Positions 54,176 through 64,000 of a stretch of 64,000 nt of DNA are shown piece by piece (position 1 is the stretch's first letter; each line of letters begins with the position of its first letter). The notes below the pieces were generated by a model, which saw nothing but the letters and a program-made list of their open reading frames with translations, searched no databases and was not told the origin of the DNA. The position numbers were made by a program, and so were the translations under genes. The stretch is from Silene conica (taxonomy: Eukaryota > Streptophyta > Magnoliopsida > Caryophyllales > Caryophyllaceae). Location of the stretch: contig CM055315.2 of the NCBI GenBank assembly GCA_029255685.2, positions 52,543,358 to 52,607,357 on the forward strand. Reading direction: 5' to 3'.

Positions 54176-55114
54176 CAGAGAGCCTGCTCGCAAAAAACGC
54201 ATTTCCTAGAAATTTTCGAATCAACACCAAAACTATACTAAACCTCAAAATTTGCAACAACAAACTTCTACCCAGCATTCATACAACATATAAGAAGTGG
54301 AAGCAAGTCATAAACTTAACCAATACATCATATTTTGATCATAATTTGTATCCGTCGCAAAACATAAATTTCTGAAAATGTAATACTAGGCATGTGAGAC
54401 ATAATCTAAGCACCTAAACAACATACACATGTACTCCTAGCATGATTTCTAACTCAATGAACATAAACCATAAGAAAATCAGAAACTTAAACATGTAAAT
54501 TGCTAATATTCACAATAAGGCCGAGTTTCTTATTATCGTCACCTTAAATGCAATCCCGCTCAAAGCTCCTCCTATACTATGAAGCTATCCACGTCCGGGT
54601 CTTCTAAGCCCTCAGCTACAATCAAGAAAAACGGGTTTTAAAGCTTAAAAGACGATTCTTAAGAAAATAGCCCAAATTTCGAGTGAAAGGAAATGAAAAA
54701 CGGAAGTGATAGATGGCTTGAAAATTCGATGAGGATTCCGAAAAAGTATTTATTACCTTGATTCGGTGAACGGATGATGAAGAAAAATGGAGAAGAAGAT
54801 GGAGATTTATGGAGGTTTTTGTGAAATGAAGTTTACTGTGTTATTGTTTTTGAGGATGACAATATGTCGACACATTAGAAATTTTAGGGGTTTTAGTTGT
54901 CCTTTCCTGTTTCATGGAAAACGGGTTTGGATGAACGGGTTTTAAGTTAAGAATTCAAGTTGCCAAGTTTGTATTCGTCTTAAGGACTCAAGGTTCTTAA
55001 GACGGATCTTACTATTTATTAAAATATTTTCCGATAAATTATTAAAATATTATTTATTATTTAAAAATAATTAAAACCCTTTAAAATATATTTATGAAAA
55101 TGCGGGATGTTACA

Positions 55115-57068
55115 ATCACCCAATCTTCAAAAAGTTTCGTCCTCGAAACTCGAAGGCAGAACTAAGTACGAAAACAACTATAACTTTCAAATGCACCACA
55201 CGGGTTATGATAACCCAAAACTTTATCTATCTTGCAAAAAGGTTTCAAGAAGTAAAAGGTTTCAAGGCACAAGTCTTGTCAATGGATATTGGGATTCTCG
55301 TTACGTATTCAAGAGTCCATCATTCCAAATCTGAGACAAGTCCCAAAATTAAATCAGTCAAAATTCGAAATTTAGGTCGATTCGGTGTTGATGAGCACAG
55401 TACGGGTTATCAGACGTCTCCAATAACACGTTCTAGTAACAATCAACGCTGAAGTCTGCCAAATTGTAAAATGTTCTGTTCTTCAAAATCAAGTTTCCTT
55501 CAAAATTAACCTTTTTCTCAAATTTTTGGAACATAAAATTGCAACAATGACGAAAAGTTACTTCTAACGGAAGAGGAAACAAATTTCAATTTCTCAAAGC
55601 AGTTAAGCTTTTTCCATAAACAGTGAATTTAATGTCAACAATTGGGGAACAAGTTTCCAAAACAGACGTTTGAGAGCGCGGAAACAGTCACAGAGCTTAT
55701 TTTCAACACGAAGGATTAGGGGTTTCAAGCCTCGCGGCTGTAAGAACACAAAAGGGGGATTGAAGGAACGGAACAATCAAGTCGATGGTTAAAGAAGACG
55801 GTAACCTTTGCCAAACATGGGTACACTAACCGCTCAATCCATAGTCAAAACATCGTTACAACGATCTCCAGTATATCCCAGGGAGATGTTTCTAGTGATC
55901 TCGATATTCGCAATGGTCCCACGGTTCCTCTTACCCTTCTCTCATCCACAAAACGAGGTATTCTTCTACCAGAAGGTTTACAAACTCTCTCTTAGTTTAC
56001 TACAAATCTGTTCTAATAGGGTTAAGGATCTCTCACTGAAGGTGGAAGTCTAACAAACATACCTCGGACCAAGGTTTACGCACTTCCTATGTCTAAATCT
56101 GAATTCTGTCATCCAAAACATCGAATTCTGAAGTTAGAACACCAAACATTCCAAGCTATGGCTTTTCTCCATCAGACAGGCCATGACCAAAATTACTTAT
56201 ATCCTTTAGTCCTACGTAGTTCTATTTCATCAAATTCATCCTATGGGGGGGGGGGTACTTTGAAATCTTAAGTTCTCCAAGGTCATCTATTACCATAAAC
56301 GAACGTTTCAAGGTAAGGTTTCACTAAGGTAGTAACTTCCAAGTCCAGCAAGTCTATGACTGGCCCTCATGACTAGTTCCTCAAAATTTTAGATAACCTA
56401 TCTCAGATAGTTCCCAAATGACAATTCAATCAAACTCTCAGACTACTCAACTCATGTGATATATCCACTATACTTGTATCACGGTCCACGAGTAACCATA
56501 CTCAAATCAACACGTTCCTGGACTTACATCTCTCAATGAATCATTCATTCTCAAACAGATGGTGTATCCTAGATTTTTCCTTTAAGTCCTTCATTAGATA
56601 GATGCTAAGATCCATTAAGTAACTTAAGAGAAACCACACAGTCGATTCCACAAGTTCTCGTAAAGGTTCCAACTTTCTCACACCGTTACTAACAACTCTC
56701 GTTCCGCAAGTTCAAACCGTATTAACTTACCTCATTCACTTATCAGACTGCGTCAGTACTTTAAGCATATTCCTCGAAATTAATGACTACTCTAAGTTCT
56801 ATAAATTCTCTAATGGAAATTACAAACCTACCATCATCCATGACTCAGCAAGGTTCTCACATCTAAGTTCCATCGAAAGCCATGTATAACACTCTACCTA
56901 GCACAATTATCCCATCGTTCACTTACTCTTCAAATTAGTAACATACAAACACTAAGATCAACAAAACACATTCCATCAGCGCCTTAGGTTTTTCCTCACG
57001 TAACAGCACTCTCTCAATCATGGTCTACAATTGTCCTCAAGAAATTCCCCAAGTCTGTCTATGGTAGG
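55115..57068 (-). other. R internal region without recognisable genes
   Basis: About 1.95 kb between gag end and polypurine tract (plus strand ATCACCCAATCTTC at 55,115-55,128). Short frames such as 55,107-55,334 and 55,808-56,053 show no family features. A decayed pol cannot be excluded. Confidence 0.65.
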
Positions 57069-58292
57069 TTACCGTACAAGATGTTTCAGGATAAGCAAGT
57101 TACCAGGTGAAGTCAAGAGAAAACAATGATAGCTCTCAAGGAAGGTCAAGAAGAGTCTAATGAAAGAGACTAATATATTAACAGCTACTAGTACCTTAAC
57201 CATAAATAAGATGGTAGGCATGAACATACCAGTAGGTGGGTCAGGGTGAACTCCAGTCTCAGTCTGAAGCTGAACAGCTCTAGTTCCACTGGTCTCAGCC
57301 TTTGGGTCAATAGTGATAGCTCTGTCACTGGCTACATCCTTCTCTGGGCACTCAAAGGAGCGATGCCCTAGCTTCTTGCAGGAGTAGCATAAGTAAGGGT
57401 CACCGTCACAGTTAACTCTAGGATGAAGATCCTTGCGGCAGTTGAAGCACTTTAGGGGAACGTCCGATGGGAGGCTCATGTCTCGGGCTTGAGAAGTCTT
57501 AGCTCTCTGGGACTTCTTGTTCTTCTGGGGGGGCTTCCTTTTTCCAAGAGGAGAGGAGGCAAGAGGGCTAAGAGGTCTCCCGCTTCGGCATCTATGCAAA
57601 GGCGGTGGAGGAGGAAAGAAGGCTCTAGATCCTTCACCATAGATCTGGTAAGGATCCTCCGCTCGCAAGACATCGTAGTAACTCTGGAAGTAAGAAGTCG
57701 GGTCACCACTGGCTACACTCTTAGTCTCAGCATTAAGCTTGCTCCGAAACAGGTAGGCTTTGTCTTCCTCTCTCTCAACTAGCTGTGGGACAAAGTGGAT
57801 CAGCTCCTCAAATCGGTTGGTGAAAGCTTGAACAGAAAGGGTTCCCTGGCGAAGGTTCACGAACTCGGTCATCTTATCTTGGCGGATGTCTCTATGGTAA
57901 AACCTCATACCAAGAAGAGTCTTGAAACGACTCCAAGTGAAAGTAGGGTCACGAGTAGCAGGAGCACTGATCGTCAACCACCAACTTCTAGCCTCACAAA
58001 CTAAGAACTGAGATGCTACTCGGGTCTGATCCTCAGGTCGAACGCCATAAATCATGAAGTTCCTTTCCATGTCAAAGAACCAAGCGGTGAGGGTCGCAGC
58101 ACTGGTCTCTCCGTCGAATGTCTTAGCTGCATTCCTCCACATCTGGGTGATAATCCAAGCCAATCCTCCAGGTTGGTTACTTCCCGAGGTTTGAAATGAA
58201 GAAGAAGGCATAGACGACCTAGCTATGCAATCCTGAAGAGTTTGAATGAGGGCTTGCGTCTCAGCATTCTCATCATTGGTTGGCTCTGTCAT
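57069..58292 (-). CDS. R gag protein (Retrotrans_gag and two zinc knuckles), 407 residues
   Basis: Gypsy-type gag. Retrotrans_gag region about residues 55-195 with FDGETSAATLTAWFFDMERN, EARSWWLTIS, FKTLLGMRFYHRDIRQDKM and FVNLRQGTLSVQAFTNRFEE. A Pro-rich linker (about 230-245) and a basic stretch (about 255-270) precede two CX2CX4HX4C zinc knuckles: CFNCRKDLHPRVNC (about 281-294) and CYSCKKLGHRSFEC (about 303-316). Gag would bind element RNA and form the particle. The start is the first ATG, 170 bases after the primer-binding site. The last 50 residues are hydrophobic and do not look like gag. Confidence 0.9.
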   Translation of the reverse strand: MTEPTNDENAETQALIQTLQDCIARSSMPSSSFQTSGSNQPGGLAWIITQMWRNAAKTFDGETSAATLTAWFFDMERNFMIYGVRPEDQTRVASQFLVCEARSWWLTISAPATRDPTFTWSRFKTLLGMRFYHRDIRQDKMTEFVNLRQGTLSVQAFTNRFEELIHFVPQLVEREEDKAYLFRSKLNAETKSVASGDPTSYFQSYYDVLRAEDPYQIYGEGSRAFFPPPPPLHRCRSGRPLSPLASSPLGKRKPPQKNKKSQRAKTSQARDMSLPSDVPLKCFNCRKDLHPRVNCDGDPYLCYSCKKLGHRSFECPEKDVASDRAITIDPKAETSGTRAVQLQTETGVHPDPPTGMFMPTILFMVKVLVAVNILVSFIRLFLTFLESYHCFLLTSPGNLLILKHLVR

Positions 58293-58447
58293 TCTTTAAT
58301 CATAAGAGAATAAACCGTTAGACGTATCCCTGACAAGGCACAAACAGACTAAAATATAAGTCCTTAGATCTACCCATCTCTCGTTCATTATTTGTTTATT
58401 TGGTCAAGTTAAGGTTGGGGTCACATCAGTGCGTCGGGAGCAATAAT

Positions 58448-58460
58448 GCTCTGATACCAA
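58448..58460 (-). promoter_or_regulatory. Primer-binding site of R
   Basis: Minus strand TTGGTATCAGAGC, one base after the 5' LTR end; matches the initiator tRNA-Met type used by plant Gypsy elements. Confidence 0.85.
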
Positions 58461-59199
58461 CTGTAAAACCCCTCGCGAAAGCGGAAATATAAAACACACA
58501 CAGTACTAAAAATTGCAGCGGAATTAAAACTTTTTAAACATAAACATCATGCGAGGTGAATTAAAAACTGAAACGTAAACTGAAACTGATATAAACAAAA
58601 TAGATAAGTATAACAGTTCTAAGTACGAAAACCAAATATATACAAAGCCTGGGATGGAACATCCCTACAGGCACCATACATGAACTGTATCAAAAACTAA
58701 GAGTCTAGCTAATCGATGAAGTGTAAGTCAAAAGATGATAAGGATCATCACTCGCTAGCTCTCAAGTGAACCCCGTCCAACCTGCATGTACCTACATACA
58801 TGAAAACATGTACGCCACAATCAGTGGGGAGTGACTAGAGTTCTCCTAACCACCTTTTGTAACGACACGTAACAAGTAAAGCAAACAGAATACTCCAACA
58901 TATATAAACATGTGAAGTATAACAATATCTCAATAACTGATCATCAACTATCATGCAATCACTAATGCACGGCTCTCAACCAACTTCATAAACCGTTTGG
59001 ATGGAGAGCCGGTTTCCCTAATGGTTACCCAGTCGGGGGGTCTTTCAGTCCAACTATTTATGAAACCAATCAAAGAGTCATCCAATGCCTTGGATGAACA
59101 AACTATAACTCAAGTAAAACAATCATTAACTTCATCATGCATATCTGGCACAGTACCAATCTCAAGGCAAGCAGATATAAAACATCAATGAACACTAGC

Positions 59200-59850
59200 A
59201 ATGGGTCCAGAGGTGAACTTAACACATATCACAACATGCAATTCAAGTAAAGGGTCCAGAGGTGAACTTAACACATATCCCTAAACATAGAATTCAAGTA
59301 GAGGATCCATAGAAGAACTTAACACATATCCCTAAACATACAATTCAAGTAAAGGGTCCAGAGGTGAACTTAACACATATCCCTAAGCATACAATTCAAG
59401 TAAAAGGTCCAGAGGTGAACTTAACACATATCCCTATACATACAATTCAAGTAAATGGTCCAGAGGTGAACTTAACACATATCCCTATACATACAATTCA
59501 AGTAAAGGGTCCAGAGGTGAACTTAACACATATCCCTATACATACATAAGCAAAGGGTCCAGAGGTGAACTTAACACATATCCAAATGCTACAAACAAGT
59601 ATTGGGTCCAGAGGTGAACTTAACACATATCCCAATACACAGCTATCGCATACCGGGTCCAGAGGTGAACTTAACACATATCCCGTGTACGACAACCGAT
59701 CACGTGTCAGGTCTAGAGGTGAACTTAACACATATCCTGACACGCCACAAGCAAAACACGTAATGGGTCCAGAGGTGAACTTAACACATATCCCATCACG
59801 CGACATACAAAACACGTAATGGGTCCAGAGGTGAACTTAACACATATCCC
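59200..59850 (+). repeat. Tandem array in R 5' LTR
   Basis: Same unit as 52,795-53,500, about 13 copies, one of them strongly altered (near 59,305). Unit order is the same in both LTRs except near the left end, so copy number changed there. Confidence 0.93.
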
Positions 59851-60154
59851 ATCACGCGACATACAACTCAACCATTAACATCCAAAGATAGAAACTAACC
59901 TATAGCTCTAACTTCTTAAACCACTAAACAACACTTAATTGATCCCGGGAACTAAGATAAGGGAGAGTCGGTTTCCCTTTCGGTTACCCGACCGGGGGGT
60001 CTCTATCCTCACTCTATTCCCGAACCCAATATAGTGTCGCCCATCCTATAGGGACCTCAAACGCATATCAAAGATACAAGGAACGAGTTTCAATCAAAAC
60101 CGATCAACCGATTAAAAGTTACAAACGAATTACGAATTAAAAACAAGCAACAGG

Positions 60155-60545
60155 GGTCCCCAGCCGGCCGGCAGGCAGCCGGCCTACCGGCTGGACACCC
60201 ATCTCAGCCTTCCTCTTTTTAAAACGCAAAAACCCAAAAAGGGCTCTCAGCCGGCCGGCAGGCAGCCGGCCCACCGGCTGGGAAGCCAACTCCCCTTTAA
60301 TCACTTACACAATACTTACCAATGAGGCTCCCAGCCGGTTGGCAGGCGGCCGGTCTACCCGCTGGGCACCTCAAATCTTACGCTTTACAATCTACGCAAG
60401 GAACCCGCAAGAGGGTACCAGCCGGTCGGCAGGCAGCCGGCCTACCGGCTGGCAGCTCAAAATTAATTTTCTCCAAAACTCGCAAAAACCACTAAAGACA
60501 CTCCCAGCCGGTCGACCGGCGGCCGGTCGGTCGACCGGCTCAGAG
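60155..60545. repeat. GC-rich hairpin cassettes in R 5' LTR
   Basis: Five cassettes matching those of the 3' LTR. Two of them (near 60,160 and 60,245) form longer perfect pairs than their partners in the 3' LTR. Confidence 0.9.
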
Positions 60546-61939
60546 AGCCTGCTCGCAAAAAAACGCATTTCCCAGAAATTTTCGAAACAACACCAAAACT
60601 ATACTAAACCTCAAAATTTGCAACAACAAACTTCTGCCCTGCATTCATACAACATATAAGAAGTGGAAGCAAGTCATAAACTTAACCAATACATCATATT
60701 TTGATCATAATTTGTATCCGTCGCAAAACATAATTTTCTGAAAATGCAATACTAGGCATGTGAGACATCATCTAAGCATCTAAACAACATACACATGTAC
60801 TCCTAGCATGATTTCTAACTCAATGAACATAAACCATAAGAAAATCAGAAACTTAAACATGTAAATTGCTAATATTCACAATAAGGCCGAGATTCTCATT
60901 ATCGTCACCTTAAATGCAATCCCGCTCAAAGCTCCTCCTCTACTATGAAGCTATCCACGTCCGGGTCTTCTAAGCTGTAACACCCGCGAAATTCCCGCCT
61001 TGGAATTTATTTAATATAGTCGGTTTCTTTTTAAATCCAAATCGTATTTTTGATAAAGTATAATTTTTAAAGAGTAATGAGTATTCCGGAAATTTTTTAA
61101 TTCAAGTCTTAAGTATAGTAACCTTAAGACTTAGCTTCTAGCAAAATCCGACTCAAAATTGAGTTATATGGGTTGTACCCGGAAATGGGTCAAGTAACTT
61201 GTGTCTATTTGATGAAACCCTCATAAAACCCTTATTCACCTCTCTCCTCTTTTCACTTTTCAGTTTCACCATTTCCACAAACTCCATTGTTACCTCCCAA
61301 AAAGCTACAACTCAAAAATCATCACATCTTGTTCATTTCTAATCGGTTTTTCGCGGTTTTTACTTCTTTCTTCTCCTCTTCTCCTTATCCTTCTTTTAAG
61401 GTAAGAAAATGTGTTCTTCACTCCCCTCCCTTCAAAATTTCGAAACCCTACTTGGGCACTCAAGCCTTAGTTTTTCCACTCTAACCTTTCCTTTGGTTGT
61501 AGGCTTTGAGTCGGGTGATCCGGAGGGCGATTCTTGCGAAATTGACGAGAGTTTGGACTAGAGCTCAAGCAAGAAGGTAACTCTAATGATTTTCATATCC
61601 TCTTTTTCAAGGAATTAGTCCTTGTATGTGAATTTTAAGTATAAAATGGTAGTTATCAATTTTGTAGATGATTAGTGTTGTTTAACTTGTGTTGGTATCT
61701 CTTACATGGGTTTTGGATGTTTGAAATTGCTAGAACCATTGCTCTCACTTCCTAATTGAATTCCATGTTTTAAAGTGTTAAATTAAGAAGAGATTGGTGT
61801 TAGTTTAAGTAGCTTTGGTTGGTAGTGATACACCTTAAATACATGTTCATTTAGTGCTTGAAAGAAGGGGTTTGTAGTGGGTTTGTGGGTAGCAAACAAT
61901 TGGGCAACGATTGCCATGTTCTGCGAACAGGCCATGGCT

Positions 61940-62025
61940 GGGCAGGGGGCAGCGCAGCCTGCGCTGGAGGCCGCAGGCCTGCGCTTTAGGCCGCAGCCTG
62001 CGCCTCTGGCCGCAGCCTGCGGTTT
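61940..62025. repeat. GC-rich repeat tract in S
   Basis: Repeats of GGCCGCAGCCTGCG and GGCCGCAGGCCTGCGC, self-complementary in part. Open frames across it (61,783-62,203, both strands) are compositional. Confidence 0.88.
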
Positions 62026-62587
62026 CCTCTGTTTCGTCGCGGTTTGTGCTCGTGCATTTGATTGTTTTTGTACCCTTTCTTCTTCCACTTGTTTCCTAGT
62101 CTCTCTCCCATGTATGAATGCAAGTTTTAAAGTATTGAATATCTTGTTTATGAGGCCTAATGTATCACTTTCGTATCACCCCATATTCCCCGTCCGAGCC
62201 TAGACATGGTAACGTTGTTTTAACCATCGTTTTGGGTGCATAAATGTATGAAATGATAAGGGGGTTGGTGGGCTTGTATTATTTTGTCGTGGAACAATGC
62301 TTAGGCCATTCTTAGAAGCTAAGTTGAGGAAGAAGACCCCCCGGCCGGGCAACCGGAAGGGAAACCGGCTCCTACCTCAAAATAGCTTCTAGAAACTAAC
62401 TTAAGCATTGACTTGCGTACATTGTGGCTCATGTGTGCTAATGAGTTGTTAATGATTTTGTTAACGAAAGTATATAATGTTGAGTATGATAAGCTTGAAT
62501 TGATAGATAGCAAGGGTACGGATGTGTATCGTTGTAATGAACAAATGCCACCCATGTATTGAGATTTTAACTATGTTCGGGATTGGT

Positions 62588-62790
62588 CGGAGGTCGTGCT
62601 TCATGCGCTTCGGTCCCCGTGTGTCGTTCGGTGTCGTAGTTACATCGAGAGGTCTGGCCAGGTCTTAGGCATATAGTCAGTGGTTACGCTATACATAGTA
62701 ATCGGAGGTCGTGCATATGCGCTCCGTTGGTTAGAGGTCGTGCTAATGCGCTCCCGTTGATGGAGGTCGTGCTAATGCGCTCTAGCGTGT
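62588..62790 (+). repeat. Short repeat in S
   Basis: Four units of GGAGGTCGTGC followed by a few bases and ATGCGCTC or ATGCGCTT, unevenly spaced. Confidence 0.9.
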
Positions 62791-63949
62791 CAGTGGTAGC
62801 TTGCATGCTCGTTGACAGGCGTTCATTCTATCCTTAATTGTTTAGTAGCTTGGATTCTATGGTTGTGGTGAATGGTTACATTCATTCCCTATTTACGATT
62901 GGATGGTTATATCCTAACGCTCTTGTGACTCACATGCATATTTTGTACTCTTTCATTGTTTGACTATCTTATGCCTAATCATGTGGAATGTGTTGGGCAT
63001 TAATTGTGATTTACGGTTTCTCTCACATGTATAATTACTCGGTATATTGCTATTGTTGTCTATTTGTCTTATGATGTAAAATGGCATGAGAGAACCTTGG
63101 GTTACTCCCCACTAAGGTTGGCATTCATGTTTTATGAATGACAGGTTCGTGGAGCATAGTTGGGGGAGACGTGTGGGCTAGCGAGAACTTAACCTTGGAC
63201 CTAAATCGACTTTTGTATTGCTAGACCAGCCAACGTTATGTTTACATTCGTGGGATATCTTTTCCCCATTCACTCCTTTTGTTGTAGGATTTGATCTACC
63301 TTTCCTTTTCCGCACTTTCTTTCGTTTGAACCTTCGCATGCTAAATCGTTTAACTTGTTGAAGAAAAAGTTTTAAAAACCCCTTATTTCCGCTTATTTGT
63401 GTTTATATTTTCCGCTAAATCGCGGGGGTTCACATAAGCCCTGACCTACAATCAAGAAAAACGGGTTTTAAAGCCTAAAAGACGATTCTTAAGAAAACAG
63501 CCCAAATTTCGAGTGAAAGGAAATGAAAAACGGAAGTGATAGATGGCTTGAAAATTCGATGAGGACTCCGAAAAAGTATCTATTACCTTGATTCAGTGAA
63601 CGGATGATGAAGAAAAATGGAGAACAAGATGGAGATTTATGGAGGTTTTTGTGAAATGAAGTTTACTATGTTATTGATTTTGAGGATGACAATATGTCGA
63701 GACATTAGAAATTTTAGGGGTTTTAGTTGTCCTTTCCTGTTTCATGGAAAACGGGTTTGGATGAACGGGTTTTAAGTTAAGAATTCAAGTTGCCAAGTTT
63801 GTATTCGTCTTAACGACTCAAGGTTCTTAAGACAGATCTTACTATTTATTAAAATACTTTCTGATAAATTATTTAAATATTATTTATTATTTAAAAATAA
63901 TTTAAACCCTTTAAAATATATTTATGAAAATACGGGATGTTACATTATG

Positions 63950-64000
63950 AGTTATCAAATTTGAAGGAAATATCTTGGTTATTTTGGAAATGGATTCTCA
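63950..64000 (+). repeat. E2 3' LTR resumes after R
   Basis: Reverse complement of about 6,000-6,050 and 22,115-22,165. It shows that the right arm continues past the window edge. Confidence 0.92.

Larger units (their letters stand above)
52105..55114 (-). repeat. R 3' LTR (3,010 bases)
   Basis: Plus-strand reading TGTAAAACCCCTCGCG to GGGATGTTACA. Contains the GGTGAACTTAAC tandem array (52,795-53,500), GC-rich hairpin cassettes (53,795-54,175) and the string GGTTACCCGACCGGGGGGTC near 53,622 with a relative near 52,655. Confidence 0.94.
60976..63434. mobile_element. Solo LTR S inside the R 5' LTR
   Basis: 2,459 bases, TGTAACACCCGCG to GGGGGTTCACA, with target duplication TAAGC (60,971-60,975 and 63,435-63,439) and the empty site in the R 3' LTR near 54,605. 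No internal region, so a solo LTR. It includes a GC-rich tract (61,940-62,025), a second GC cluster (62,339-62,370) and a short repeat of GAGGTCGTGC followed by ATGCGCTC (62,588-62,790). Orientation is not decidable from the ends alone. Confidence 0.9.
52105..63944 (-). mobile_element. R: Gypsy-type LTR element with gag only, in the E2 3' LTR
   Basis: LTR element on the minus strand, target duplication TTATG (52,100-52,104 and 63,945-63,949), empty site near 6,052 and 22,168. 5' LTR 58,462-63,944 (opened by solo LTR S), primer-binding site 58,448-58,460, gag 57,069-58,292, about 1.95 kb without recognisable domains, polypurine tract 55,115-55,128, 3' LTR 52,105-55,114. No reverse transcriptase or integrase is recognisable, so it is non-autonomous. 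LTRs differ by roughly 2-3 percent by eye, similar in age to the inverted duplication or slightly younger by position. Confidence 0.93.
58462..63944 (-). repeat. R 5' LTR, split by solo LTR S
   Basis: Portions 58,462-60,975 and 63,435-63,944, together about 3.02 kb and collinear with 52,105-55,114. Carries its own tandem array (59,200-59,850, about 13 units) and hairpin cassettes (60,155-60,545). Confidence 0.93.
5971..64000. repeat. Giant imperfect inverted duplication (two arms around a 2.4 kb loop)
   Basis: Seen in sequence: 24,706 and leftward is the reverse complement of 27,143 and rightward. Matching landmarks are T integrase end (24,000-24,706 with 27,143-27,851), the E LTR start (23,997 with 27,852), the double primer-binding-site palindrome (21,166-21,231 with 34,548-34,613), the E internal region, solo LTR Z with its duplication (17,474-18,979 with 36,885-49,931), the chromodomain end, the polypurine tract and the second E LTR (17,165 with 50,240). 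The left arm runs off base 1 inside E1, the right arm off base 64,000 inside E2. Compared stretches of the arms differ by roughly 1-2 percent. Length differences come from insertions unique to one arm, a missing block of about 0.8 kb in left Z, and a deletion of about 1.1 kb in the right E LTR. Inference: one fold-back duplication event. Confidence 0.93.
27852..64000 (+). mobile_element. E2: mirror copy of E, plus strand, 3' end outside window
   Basis: 5' LTR 27,852-34,554 (opened by the LINE), primer-binding site 34,558-34,569, internal 34,555-50,239 (opened by Z, L and the CACTA), polypurine tract 50,227-50,239, 3' LTR from 50,240 (opened by R at 52,105-63,944, resuming 63,950). Same flanking T integrase sequence and same Z insertion as E1, so it is a duplicate of E1 and not an independent insertion. 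Broken as a coding element; only integrase and chromodomain scraps remain. Confidence 0.9.

Noticed and set aside
61783-62203. Ala/Gly/Pro-rich open frames on both strands in solo LTR S
   Set aside because: They come from the GC-rich GGCCGCAGCC repeats, are open on both strands and match no family.
1-64000. Host protein genes, tRNA or rRNA genes
   Set aside because: No frame outside transposable elements has recognisable domains, and no cloverleaf or rRNA-like sequence was noticed; the TGGTATCAG strings are primer-binding sites, not tRNA genes.

Overview
This window looks like intergenic, transposon-filled DNA from a flowering plant, most likely a eudicot with a large genome. Athila and Tekay/chromovirus Gypsy elements, Copia gag, a plant L1 LINE with DUF4283 ORF1, and a CACTA/TNP2 transposon are all plant types. 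I see no host gene, no tRNA or rRNA gene and no CRISPR. Nearly every base belongs to an element inserted in another element. I cannot name the species. All statements of similarity and age come from reading by eye.

The key to the layout is a large inverted duplication. A Tekay-like Gypsy element (here T, minus strand, 23,998-27,142) carries a non-autonomous chromovirus-related element (here E) inserted in its integrase/chromodomain region. The block 'T integrase end + E + a solo LTR (Z) inside E' appears twice in mirror image. E1 runs leftward on the minus strand (5' LTR 21,225-23,997; internal 17,166-21,224; 3' LTR from 17,165 to beyond base 1). E2 runs rightward on the plus strand (5' LTR 27,852-34,554; internal 34,555-50,239; 3' LTR from 50,240 to beyond base 64,000). 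The arms meet at 24,706 and 27,143, with a 2.4 kb unduplicated loop of T pol between them. The same Z insertion with the same target duplication lies in both arms, so this is one duplication and not two insertions.

The arms then collected separate insertions. Left arm: a Copia element with gag but no recognisable pol (1-5,970, cut by the window edge) and an Athila element (7,751-17,005) that later underwent a tandem duplication and lost an LTR-internal block, both inside the E1 3' LTR. Right arm: an L1 LINE (29,365-34,104) in the E2 5' LTR; a coding-free LTR element L (38,135-48,847, minus strand) inside the Z copy, with a truncated CACTA transposon (44,125-46,820) in one of its LTRs; and a gag-only Gypsy-type element R (52,105-63,944, minus strand) in the E2 3' LTR, with another solo LTR (S, 60,976-63,434) in one of its LTRs. 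Most insertions show a target-site duplication, and several have an intact empty site in the opposite arm, so their order can be read off.

No pathway joins these genes. The most complete coding units are the two LINE ORFs, which overlap by 8 bases; ORF2 has one in-frame stop. Other signals of interest are a head-to-head LTR/primer-binding-site palindrome inside both E copies, paired GTCGACC-rich motifs spread through the Athila element, GC-rich hairpin cassettes in the R LTRs, and a CRISPR-looking but LTR-borne tandem array in R.
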